From: Chloroflexota bacterium
Lineage (GTDB): Bacteria > Chloroflexota > Dehalococcoidia > UBA2979
Assembly (NCBI GenBank): GCA_003228125.1
Contig: QGNP01000010.1
Location: forward strand, 1-36,908
Length of the DNA: 36,908 bases
Reading direction: 5' to 3'
The position numbers and the translations under genes were made by a program. Positions 22,911 through 30,568 of this stretch are shown piece after piece. Positions within the stretch are counted from its first letter, which is position 1; each line of letters starts with the position of its first letter. The notes below the pieces were generated by a model. It was not told the origin of the DNA, searched no databases, and saw only the letters and a program-made list of their open reading frames with translations.

Positions 22911-23743
22911 GAGAAGTCTCCGGCATTAAATGAGTTAAATGCTTCTTGCATGCCTTTCTCCCGCATATATTTTGTCATTTTTAGAACTGGATTAGAATAA
23001 TGTAACATGGCATCAAATTCCGCACCTGCTCTGATTGCATGTCTAAATCCTTGAGCATCCATTGTTCTATTATTAGCTAATTTTTTAATTTTAAGAATCT
23101 TGCTCGGAACCTTTGCAATTTCAGTAGCCATTTCTCGTACTGTTTCTTCGAGTTGATCTGCAGGTACGGAACGATTTGCATATCCCCAATCAGCAGCGGT
23201 AGTGCCAGAAATTTTACTACCAACAGTAAAAGATAATTCTTTAGCTCTCTTTGGACCGATTAACCAACTCCACATGGGGCTAATATAGCCTCCCCCAACT
23301 GGTATTGATGGAAATCCAATTTTGGCATCATCTGCAACAACTGTAATGTCGCACATAATTGCCATTTGAGTAGCAATTCCTAAACAATATCCATGAATTT
23401 GAGCAATGACAGGCTTAGGAAAATCAAATATTCGTAAATATCTATCTATAGAATCTGTTAATTTTTGATGATCATCGAGTACATCTTCATCTTCCCATCC
23501 TTCTTCTTTTGGTTGCTGAAAATCATTACCTGCTGAAAATGCTCTACCATTTCCTCGAAAAATAATGACTCTTGTATCTTTGTCATTTTGCGCTTTCACA
23601 AAGGCTTCATCTAATTCTTTTAAAGACTGCTTGCTGAATGAATTTAATACTTCAGGTCTATTTAATGTAATGTAACCAATTTTACCTTCAGGTTCATAAA
23701 TGACTACATCAGTTTCATTCTCTGGTACAGGATAAGAATCCAT
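22907..23743 (-). CDS. Crotonase (enoyl-CoA hydratase/isomerase) family protein, atypical active site
   Basis: 278 residues from the ATG at 23743. GGAG at 23753-23750 is six bases before it and overlaps the earlier in-frame ATG at 23755, which is rejected. The crotonase fold is shown by GYITLNRPEVLNSFS, IIFRGNGRAFSAGNDF, IAQIHGYCLGIATQMAIMCDITVVADDA and IGFPSIPVGGGYISPMW. The two glutamates that act in true enoyl-CoA hydratase are missing: Gln126 lies where Glu144 of the rat enzyme should be and Ser146 where Glu164 should be. It is therefore probably another crotonase activity such as isomerase, hydrolase or lyase. A hidden ORF overlaps its stop codon. Confidence 0.88.
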   Translation of the reverse strand: MDSYPVPENETDVVIYEPEGKIGYITLNRPEVLNSFSKQSLKELDEAFVKAQNDKDTRVIIFRGNGRAFSAGNDFQQPKEEGWEDEDVLDDHQKLTDSIDRYLRIFDFPKPVIAQIHGYCLGIATQMAIMCDITVVADDAKIGFPSIPVGGGYISPMWSWLIGPKRAKELSFTVGSKISGTTAADWGYANRSVPADQLEETVREMATEIAKVPSKILKIKKLANNRTMDAQGFRHAIRAGAEFDAMLHYSNPVLKMTKYMREKGMQEAFNSFNAGDFS

Positions 23744-23822
23744 GATTTGCTCCATTGCTATGTTATTTTAATTAACAATAAAATATTTATAGAAAAATAA
23801 CAAGATTTAAAGATATAATTAC

Positions 23823-25163
23823 TTAAGAGCTTTCTTCTAAGTAAGGTAATATTTTTTGTAATAAATCAGTTTTTGAATTTAATAATTTTCCCATTCCAGA
23901 TAATAAACCCATTACCCTAGCTACTAGCAGTACATCCGGAGGTACTTTTATTAAAGGATTATTTTTTAATACTCGACTGAGTCTTACATTAATATTAGCT
24001 AGCATTTTTTGATCAGCAAATGCTTGCCCAGATTTTATAACATCGCCAAGAAATGCATCACCAAGTGCTTCATAAGTTTCATAGTCACGGTTTTTTGTTT
24101 CAAATCCCATTGTTTCCATAGTGTCTGAAATAAGTTCAGGCTGCTCATTTATTATTGCTGAAGTTAATACAATTAATTGTTCTCTAAATTCATTACTTAG
24201 AAATTTTGTTAAACCAAAATCAACTAATCCAATAGTAGGTTGCCCATTATTTTTATCAGGAATAATGAATAAATTTCCTGGATGTGGATCGGCATGAAAA
24301 GCACCAAGCCTTAAAATCATCATATTGTAAAGATCAATAAGTTCTTCGGCAATTTCTTCTGAATTTATTCCATATTTGTTTAATTCATCTAGGTCGGTAA
24401 TTTTAATGCCATCTATGTAGTCCATTGTCAATACTCGTTTTGAGGATAAATTCCAAAAAATATTTGGAATTTTTACATGAGTTCTGCCTTCTTTTATTAG
24501 CAATGCTTTAATTTTTTCAGCTGACTGACCTTCATGAAAATAATCAATTTCTTCGGGACCATTTCTTTTCATTTCCATTACTATTGGCCTAAAGTCAATA
24601 ATAGATTCTATTTTTGACCAGAGGTTTGCAAGGAATTCAATAATTGATATGTCCCAAGAGACAATGTCTTCAATATCTGGATACTGAACTTTTACAGCAA
24701 TATCTTCATTCATAAATGTTTTTGCTCTATAAACTTGAGCTAAAGAAGCAGACGCAACTGGAGTGGTATTAAATTCTTTAAAAGCTACTTTTATTGATAC
24801 TCCCAACTCTTTTTCAATAAATGGCTCTATGTCTTTCCAAGGCCTTGGAGGAACTTTATCTTGTAATAATGAAAGTGAATAAACATATTCTTCAAGCATA
24901 ATATCTGCCCGTGAACCAAAAAATTGTGCTGCTTTAAGTATTAAACCTTGTTGTTTTACAGCAATATTAACTAATTGTTGAGCAGTCTTTTTATGAAAAA
25001 GCGCAGTTGCAGAAGCATCATCTTTTAAGAAGTATTTTCTTTTCAGGAGTAACAAACGCCAGTTAAACCAAATTTTAATTGCAGTTATTGCAACTGGTCC
25101 CCATCTCAGGAACCTGTTTAAAAAATAGAATAAAGACGTAAATTTTTTAAATATTTTTGTCAT
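23823..25163 (-). CDS. UbiB/ABC1/AarF-family atypical kinase
   Basis: 446 residues. Motifs in order: the KxGQ-like element in GLILKAAQFFGSRADIM (KAAQ here, so the signature Gly is Ala), the Ala-rich nucleotide loop in PVASASLAQVYRA, the lysine strand AVKVQYP, ILTM-like VLTMDYIDGIKITD, catalytic HADPHPGN and the DFG motif in GLVDFGLTKF. The family acts in quinone biosynthesis and membrane lipid handling (UbiB/Coq8) with ATPase activity. A basic, hydrophobic N-terminus (FLNRFLRWGPVAITAIKIWF) may bind the membrane. No Shine-Dalgarno sequence is seen before the ATG. Divergent from the P450. Confidence 0.9.
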   Translation of the reverse strand: MTKIFKKFTSLFYFLNRFLRWGPVAITAIKIWFNWRLLLLKRKYFLKDDASATALFHKKTAQQLVNIAVKQQGLILKAAQFFGSRADIMLEEYVYSLSLLQDKVPPRPWKDIEPFIEKELGVSIKVAFKEFNTTPVASASLAQVYRAKTFMNEDIAVKVQYPDIEDIVSWDISIIEFLANLWSKIESIIDFRPIVMEMKRNGPEEIDYFHEGQSAEKIKALLIKEGRTHVKIPNIFWNLSSKRVLTMDYIDGIKITDLDELNKYGINSEEIAEELIDLYNMMILRLGAFHADPHPGNLFIIPDKNNGQPTIGLVDFGLTKFLSNEFREQLIVLTSAIINEQPELISDTMETMGFETKNRDYETYEALGDAFLGDVIKSGQAFADQKMLANINVRLSRVLKNNPLIKVPPDVLLVARVMGLLSGMGKLLNSKTDLLQKILPYLEESS

Positions 25164-25232
25164 GACAAGAATGTGATATCATATTATTACTTTACAGTAA
25201 TAAGGAAATTATTTTTTTTAAAATATAATTTG

Positions 25233-25267
25233 AAATACTAATGGAAAATACTAATGGAAAATACTAA
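25233..25267 (+). repeat. 13-bp tandem duplication at the P450 start, creating a short uORF
   Basis: The sequence has period 13 from 25233 to 25267, so TACTAATGGAAAA occurs twice. It yields two ATGs, at 25241 and 25254, out of frame with each other. The first encodes an eight-residue frame (MENTNGKY, ending 25267) that overlaps the true P450 start at 25254, so it could lower P450 translation. Confidence 0.7.
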
Positions 25268-26480
25268 AAAAACAGTTATATTTAATCCCTTTTTACCTTC
25301 TTATAAAAAAAATCCTTATGATCAATTTAAAAAAATTAGATCTAGTGATCCGCTGCATTTTAGTGAAACCTTACAAGCATGGATTGTGCTGACTTATGAT
25401 GATGCTAATAGTATATTAAGTAATAATCAAATATTTTCATCAAGTCCATTGAATGCAAAAGGTCAAATAGCTGATTTAATTCATGCTCAACAAGCTGACT
25501 CACCTTTAGGATTTGTAGAAACAGTGATAACTTCTGATCCTCCTACTCATACAAGATTAAGGTCCATTGTGAGTAAGGCCTTTGTGCCTAAAAATATAAA
25601 TCTTTTAACTGATTATGCAATTACTATTATAGATGAAATAATTGATAAAGCTGTAGATTCAGGACAGATGGATATAATGGCTGATTTAGCTCAACCAGTT
25701 CCCGTCAAAATAATTGCAAGAATGCTAGGAGTGCCAGTTTCTGATTATAAGATTTTTAAGAATTGGTCAGATAAAATTATTTTAGCTGCAACTAATGTGT
25801 TTCCAAATCAAAATGTCATTGATAATGCAAATCATGCTATTCAAGAATTAAGTGAATATTTTAAATTACAGATTGAAAATAAAAGAGACAATCAAATTAG
25901 TGATGATATTATTTCTCAGCTTATAGCTGCAGAAAATGCCGGTAATCTTTTGATGGAAAAAGAACTAGTAGCATTTATTATTTTATTGCTTGTTGCAGGA
26001 AATGAAACTACAACTAATTTAGTTGGTAATGGCATAGCTACATTATTTAAAGAACAAGATATATTGGCGCGCATAGTTGATAAATCAATTGATATAGATA
26101 AAATAGTTGAAGAAATTTTAAGGGTAAATTCTCCTGTTATTGGAGTTGCTCGATTTGCTAATAAAAATTATGAAATGAATAATAAGCTCATTCAAAAAGG
26201 TGATACATTATTAGTTATGGTAGGAGCTGCAAACCATGATCCAAATAAGTTCACTGAACCTGAGTTATTTGATTTCAATAGAGTATTTAACAAGCACTTG
26301 TCTTTTGGTCACGGTATTCACTATTGCCTTGGAGCTAGTCTGGCTCGAATGGAAACAAGTTTAATTTTAAATAAACTTGTTTCCATTATTAGCAGGGCTG
26401 TTTTAGAAGAAGAGATTGATTTTGAATCGACTTTTTTTTTACGATGGCCAAAAAAAATACAAATAAAATTAAATACATAG
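25254..26480 (+). CDS. Cytochrome P450
   Basis: 408 residues, typical of soluble bacterial P450s. The I-helix oxygen motif is AGNETT (248-253), the ExxR pair is Glu287-Arg290, and the haem loop FGHGIHYCLGASLAR puts the thiolate at Cys358. No membrane anchor is seen. The enzyme hydroxylates or otherwise oxidises an unknown small molecule and needs redox partners encoded elsewhere. A 13-bp duplication at the start gives a decoy upstream ATG, and a 16-bp perfect palindrome lies in the coding region just after the haem motif. The HIT gene follows 10 bases downstream. Confidence 0.95.
   Translation: MENTKKTVIFNPFLPSYKKNPYDQFKKIRSSDPLHFSETLQAWIVLTYDDANSILSNNQIFSSSPLNAKGQIADLIHAQQADSPLGFVETVITSDPPTHTRLRSIVSKAFVPKNINLLTDYAITIIDEIIDKAVDSGQMDIMADLAQPVPVKIIARMLGVPVSDYKIFKNWSDKIILAATNVFPNQNVIDNANHAIQELSEYFKLQIENKRDNQISDDIISQLIAAENAGNLLMEKELVAFIILLLVAGNETTTNLVGNGIATLFKEQDILARIVDKSIDIDKIVEEILRVNSPVIGVARFANKNYEMNNKLIQKGDTLLVMVGAANHDPNKFTEPELFDFNRVFNKHLSFGHGIHYCLGASLARMETSLILNKLVSIISRAVLEEEIDFESTFFLRWPKKIQIKLNT
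26348..26387. repeat. 16-bp perfect palindrome inside the P450 coding sequence
   Basis: Arms 26348-26363 (AATGGAAACAAGTTTA) and 26372-26387 are exact complements with an eight-base loop. They encode residues right after the haem loop (METSLILNKLVSII). A perfect 16-bp palindrome is unlikely by chance at one site in a coding region. Confidence 0.85.
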
Positions 26481-26490
26481 AGAAATAAAA

Positions 26491-26850
26491 ATGCACGAGT
26501 ATGATGATGACAATATTTTTTTAAAGATTATCAACCATGAAATTCCTTGCGATAAAATATTTGAAAATGATGATTTTTTATGTTTTCGTGACATTGCTCC
26601 ACAAGCACCAATACATTTATTACTAGTTTCAAAAAATAAAAAGGTTCCTTCACTTGCTAATGTAGTTAAAGAGGATGCCTCATGGTTAGGTGAAATGATT
26701 GTTTTATCAACTCAAATAGCAAAAGATCAAGGGCTAGATTTGTCTGGTTATAGATTAGTAATAAATTGTGGGCATGAGGCTGGTCAGACTGTTTATCATC
26801 TTCATTTACACATTATAGGTGGAAAAAAGCTAAGTGGCTCAATGACTTAA
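26491..26850 (+). CDS. HIT-family nucleotide hydrolase/transferase (HINT-like)
   Basis: 119 residues. The C-terminal histidine triad reads HLHLH (His103, 105, 107) in QTVYHLHLHIIGG, with INCGHEAGQ before it; the N-terminus NIFLKIINHEIPCDKIFENDDFLCFRDI is the HINT pattern. The histidines act on alpha-phosphates of nucleotides such as AMP-lysine or AMP-NH2. It lies 10 bases after the P450, possibly in the same transcript. A tRNA gene follows 81 bases downstream. Confidence 0.93.
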   Translation: MHEYDDDNIFLKIINHEIPCDKIFENDDFLCFRDIAPQAPIHLLLVSKNKKVPSLANVVKEDASWLGEMIVLSTQIAKDQGLDLSGYRLVINCGHEAGQTVYHLHLHIIGGKKLSGSMT

Positions 26851-26931
26851 ATGGAAATAGTTATTGAATGTTTTTTATAGACTATTTATTTTAGATTTTG
26901 AAAGTATATAATTTAACTTTGTATTCGTGTG

Positions 26932-27008
26932 GGGCCATTAGCTCAGCGGCCTAGAGCAGGATGCTCATAACATCAAGGTCCCTGGTTCGAATCCAGGATG
27001 GCCCACCA
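26932..27008 (+). tRNA. tRNA with CAT anticodon (Ile2 favoured over elongator Met)
   Basis: Acceptor arms GGGCCAT (26932-26938) and ATGGCCC (26998-27004) pair fully, with discriminator A and encoded CCA (27006-27008). The loop CTCATAA gives anticodon CAT at 26966-26968. The pairs C4-G69 and C5-G68, used by TilS to choose tRNA-Ile2 for lysidine in Escherichia coli, are present, and the body resembles Ile2 (GAGCAG, CTCATAA). The anticodon stem has a G27-A43 mismatch. Elongator Met cannot be excluded. TATAAT at 26907-26912 is the likely -10 box. Confidence 0.9.
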
Positions 27009-27028
27009 TATGCAAAGGGATTGTAAAA

Positions 27029-27586
27029 ATGTTAAAAATTATTAAAGAACGAATAAAAAATAATACTCTAAATGAATTATCTTTTGATAAAGATTTAATT
27101 CCAGCGGCAATTTTGATTCTATTATTTCACAATCAACACGGCCAACTATCTACTATTTTTCAAAAAAGATCTCAGCGCGTCCATCATCCTGGAGAAATTA
27201 GTTTTCCGGGTGGAAGATTTGAAAAAGCAGATGTAAATTTAATTAATACTGCATTACGAGAAACCCAAGAAGAGATTGGTATTAATGTCTCTGATATAGA
27301 TATATTAGGACCGTTAAATCCAACAACAACAAGAATGGGATATGTGATGAGTCCTTTTATTGGATATACAGATCAAAAAGATATAGAATTTGTAGCTAAT
27401 GATGAAGAGATAGAAAGATTAATTGAAGTTCCTTTAGATCAATTATTAAATCCGGTTAATCAAGCATGGGTTACATGGCAAGGACAAAATAGTACGTTAA
27501 CTGCATTAGGATTTCGAATTGAAGATGAGATAATTTTTGGAGCAACTGCTAGAGTTGTTTGTGAATTTATTAATTTATTACAATAG
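27029..27586 (+). CDS. CoA-type Nudix hydrolase (NudL-like)
   Basis: 185 residues. FQKRSQRVHHPGEISFPGGRFEKAD is the UPF0035 signature of coenzyme A diphosphatases (only its start and end are needed: SQRVHHPG and FPGGRFEKAD). The Nudix catalytic helix continues as TALRETQEEIGI, with the metal-binding glutamates in REtqEE. The enzyme probably cleaves CoA or acyl-CoA into 4'-phosphopantetheine and 3',5'-ADP. It starts 20 bases after the tRNA CCA and is followed by a histidine phosphatase that begins 10 bases after its stop. Confidence 0.9.
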   Translation: MLKIIKERIKNNTLNELSFDKDLIPAAILILLFHNQHGQLSTIFQKRSQRVHHPGEISFPGGRFEKADVNLINTALRETQEEIGINVSDIDILGPLNPTTTRMGYVMSPFIGYTDQKDIEFVANDEEIERLIEVPLDQLLNPVNQAWVTWQGQNSTLTALGFRIEDEIIFGATARVVCEFINLLQ

Positions 27587-27596
27587 GCATAAAATT

Positions 27597-28184
27597 TTGA
27601 TATATTTTATTAGACATGGTGAATCAGTCGGAAATATTCAAGGGACTATCCAAGGGTCTATAGATTTACCATTAACTGAAACTGGTATTTACCAATCTCA
27701 GTTACTTTCTAATTATTTAAATGTAAAAGATTTAGATTTTTTTTACTCTAGCCCTTTATTACGAGCTAAGCAAACAGCTGAAATTATCAATCAAAAATTT
27801 AATTTAGAAATTAAATTTACTAATAATTTGCGTGAATATAATTATGGTATTGCAGAAGGTAAAAATTGGATGGTTGCTACAACTAAATTTGGCATCCAGT
27901 TAGGTGCATGGGGCTTTGGGAATATAAAAGGAGAAGAAGGACCAATAGAATTTTGTGAAAGAGTTGATACTTTCGTTGACAATTTATTAAATGATTGTAT
28001 AAATAAAAATGTTGTCTGCGTTAGTCACGGTGCTGTTATTAATAGAGTTGCATCTTTTATTTTAGGCCTTGATGTAGAAAACAGACCTAGGATTAAAATT
28101 AATAATACTTCAGTTATGGCAGTTGATAATTCAAAAAATAAACCAACTATAGTTACAATAAATGATTGTATGCACTTGTTATAA
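27597..28184 (+). CDS. Histidine phosphatase superfamily protein (phosphoglycerate mutase-like)
   Basis: 195 residues from a TTG at 27597, preceded by AGG nine bases upstream; longer in-frame starts would lie inside the Nudix gene. IYFIRHGESVGN holds the phosphorylated histidine, YSSPLLRAKQTAEI the second arginine region, REYNYGIAEGKNW the acid region and VVCVSHGAVINRV the second histidine. The family includes small-molecule phosphatases (CobC, PhoE) and cofactor-dependent mutases; the length favours a phosphatase. Its stop is five bases before the convergent mutS2 stop. Confidence 0.88.
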   Translation: MIYFIRHGESVGNIQGTIQGSIDLPLTETGIYQSQLLSNYLNVKDLDFFYSSPLLRAKQTAEIINQKFNLEIKFTNNLREYNYGIAEGKNWMVATTKFGIQLGAWGFGNIKGEEGPIEFCERVDTFVDNLLNDCINKNVVCVSHGAVINRVASFILGLDVENRPRIKINNTSVMAVDNSKNKPTIVTINDCMHLL

Positions 28185-28189
28185 TCTTT

Positions 28190-30568
28190 TCAAATGAGAT
28201 CTTCTAAGTATGCTATAGTAACTCCAGCTCCACCTTCGCCATATGAAGCATTTTCAAATTTTTCCACTAATGGATGATCTGCAAGAATATCTCTGATTAA
28301 TTTTTTAAGTGTACCACTTCCTTTTCCATGAATGATAAGTATTCTTTTGTGACCAAATCTTGTTGCGTGATCTATAAATTTCTCAGCTTCTGCTATTGCT
28401 ATATCTAATGCCTTTCCTCTTATTTCAATTTGTAAACCTGGATCTTGAATAGGACTAATATTGATTGAGTCAGTATAGTTATTTTTAAAATTACTCTTCT
28501 TCTTTTTCAGTTCTGATTGTCTGATTTGGCTCTTATTTATTTTTATTCTTGAAGAACCTATTTTAACTTCAATATAGTTTTTGTCTAGGATTGATAAAAT
28601 TTCTGCGAAGGAGTTCAAGTTATCTATAAAAACATTATCTCCAATTTTATAATTATCTTTTGTATGATTAAAAATATTTTGGATAGAAGAGATATTTTTT
28701 TGATTTTTTAGTATTTCTTCTTTTATTTCTTGAACACTTTGTGTATCTATATTTTTTTCAATATTATTTATTTTTTTATCAATGGAAGTGATATTTTTTT
28801 CAATATTAATTATCTGTTTTTGGCTTTGATTAAGGATTATATCTTTAATTAGCGGTAATTTATTTTCTAGTTTATTCACTAGATTTTTTAATTTTAATTT
28901 GTGTTCTTGTAGTTCTGCTTTATGTTGATCTACTGCAATTAAAGCATTTTGAAGTTTGTCAGTCATTTTGTTATAATTAATTTCTTCAATAGGTGTTAAA
29001 GAATTTGCTTTATTTATAATAGATTCAGGAAGTCCTAATTTCTTTGCAATTGTTATAGCGTTTGATTTTCCTGGAAGTCCAAAAATAATCTTATATGTGG
29101 GCTGTAGTTTAATGACATCAAATTCCATTGAAGCATTTATAATATTTGTTTTATTTATTACGTATTTTTTCACTTCGCCATGATGCGTAGTGATAACAAT
29201 ATGTGCATTGCTTTTAATTAAATAATCTAAAATGGATATTGCTAATCTAGATCCTTCTTCTGGGTCAGTTCCTGCACCTAGTTCGTCTAGTAATATTAAA
29301 CTTTTTTCATCTGCGTAATTAATAGCTTTTAAAATAGACTGTATATGGGCAGAAAAAGTTGATAATGATTGTTGAATAGATTGCTCGTCACCTATGTCAC
29401 AAAATAACCTTGAGTATAAAGGAATTTTTGTCCCATGTGCTGCTGGGATAGGTATGCCAGATAAAGTCATTATAACTAAAAGCCCTATTGTTTTCAATGT
29501 TATTGTCTTGCCTCCAGTATTTGGTCCTGTAATTGCCACAGCGTTATATGCACTTGATATAGTAAAATTTAATGGAATTGGATTATTTATTAATGGATGA
29601 CATGCATTGATTAAAATTAATTCTTTATTGTTCTTATCTACAAGATCGTAGTTTTTTTTATTTGTTAGATAATTCAAATAATTGCAATCTAAGGTATATT
29701 TTGCTATTGCAAATATATGATCTAATTTGTTGTGTTCAGTAAGCTGTTGGCATATTTGTTTTGAGTTATGGCTTATCATTAAGCCAATCATTTTTAATAT
29801 CCTTATTATTTCTTTTTTTATTTCTAATTGGATTTCTTGCTTGTCATTGCCAAGCTTTATAATTTCTATTGGCTCGATAAAAACTGTGTGTCCAGAATCT
29901 GAAGTACTATGAATAATTCCATCTAGAGATTTCTTGTCACTAGCTTTTATTGATAGGCAATGCCTGTCATTTCTTAGAGTTATTATGTTGTCTTGAATAA
30001 TATTTTTTTTGTTATTCTCAATCATGATAGCTTCTAACTTATGATTGATTACACTTATTGTTTTGTCTAGCTGTATATGTAGGGACATTAATTTTTTTGT
30101 ACAGGTGTATTTAATTTGATTGTTATTATCAATATATTCATTTATTTTCTCAGTAAGTTTTTTTGTTTCAATATTATAATTTGTTAATTTATAAATTTCT
30201 GGACTAATAGTTTTTGCTTGTTTTAAAAAATAGATTGTTTTATGGTGATATTTAATAAAATTTACTATTAATACTATTTCTTCAATGCTGAGTATTTTGT
30301 TTTTTGTGCTGTTGAGTACAAGATCATTAATGCCGCCTGTTTCCATAAAAGAAAATGTAGGTTTTTTTTTCATGATTTCAATAGCGTCATTAACATATTG
30401 ATGATGCTTGTTAATAGTATTAATATCCACGAAAGGAACAGTAGATTTAATTTTTTTTTGGTTGCTATGAATATTTGAAAAACTTGCAATTTTCTCTAAT
30501 ATTTTATCAAATTCTAACAATGTTAAAATATTTTTATCAATATCTAAATGATGCATTAAATGATTCAT
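28190..30568 (-). CDS. mutS2: MutS2 ATPase with Smr endonuclease domain
   Basis: 792 residues, usual length. N-terminal helical core and clamp domains lead to the MutS-type ATPase: Walker A GPNTGGKT (348-355), Walker B in ILLDELGAGTDPEEGSRL, and the STFSAHIQ segment. A long coiled-coil (about 525-640, Lys/Glu/Ile/Asn-rich) is followed by a KOW-like stretch and the C-terminal Smr domain, with LEIRG and ILIIHGKGSGTLKK. It lacks the mismatch-recognition domain of MutS1. MutS2 acts on branched DNA or, in Bacillus, splits collided ribosomes. Its ATG overlaps the selA stop by one base (TAATG). Confidence 0.96.
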   Translation of the reverse strand: MNHLMHHLDIDKNILTLLEFDKILEKIASFSNIHSNQKKIKSTVPFVDINTINKHHQYVNDAIEIMKKKPTFSFMETGGINDLVLNSTKNKILSIEEIVLIVNFIKYHHKTIYFLKQAKTISPEIYKLTNYNIETKKLTEKINEYIDNNNQIKYTCTKKLMSLHIQLDKTISVINHKLEAIMIENNKKNIIQDNIITLRNDRHCLSIKASDKKSLDGIIHSTSDSGHTVFIEPIEIIKLGNDKQEIQLEIKKEIIRILKMIGLMISHNSKQICQQLTEHNKLDHIFAIAKYTLDCNYLNYLTNKKNYDLVDKNNKELILINACHPLINNPIPLNFTISSAYNAVAITGPNTGGKTITLKTIGLLVIMTLSGIPIPAAHGTKIPLYSRLFCDIGDEQSIQQSLSTFSAHIQSILKAINYADEKSLILLDELGAGTDPEEGSRLAISILDYLIKSNAHIVITTHHGEVKKYVINKTNIINASMEFDVIKLQPTYKIIFGLPGKSNAITIAKKLGLPESIINKANSLTPIEEINYNKMTDKLQNALIAVDQHKAELQEHKLKLKNLVNKLENKLPLIKDIILNQSQKQIINIEKNITSIDKKINNIEKNIDTQSVQEIKEEILKNQKNISSIQNIFNHTKDNYKIGDNVFIDNLNSFAEILSILDKNYIEVKIGSSRIKINKSQIRQSELKKKKSNFKNNYTDSINISPIQDPGLQIEIRGKALDIAIAEAEKFIDHATRFGHKRILIIHGKGSGTLKKLIRDILADHPLVEKFENASYGEGGAGVTIAYLEDLI

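Noticed and set aside
24448-24472. 10-bp inverted repeat within the UbiB-like gene
   Set aside because: AT-rich, short and in coding sequence; repeats of this size are expected by chance in DNA of this composition.
28190-30568. Classical mismatch-repair MutS
   Set aside because: The protein lacks the N-terminal mismatch-binding domain and ends in an Smr domain, so it is MutS2.
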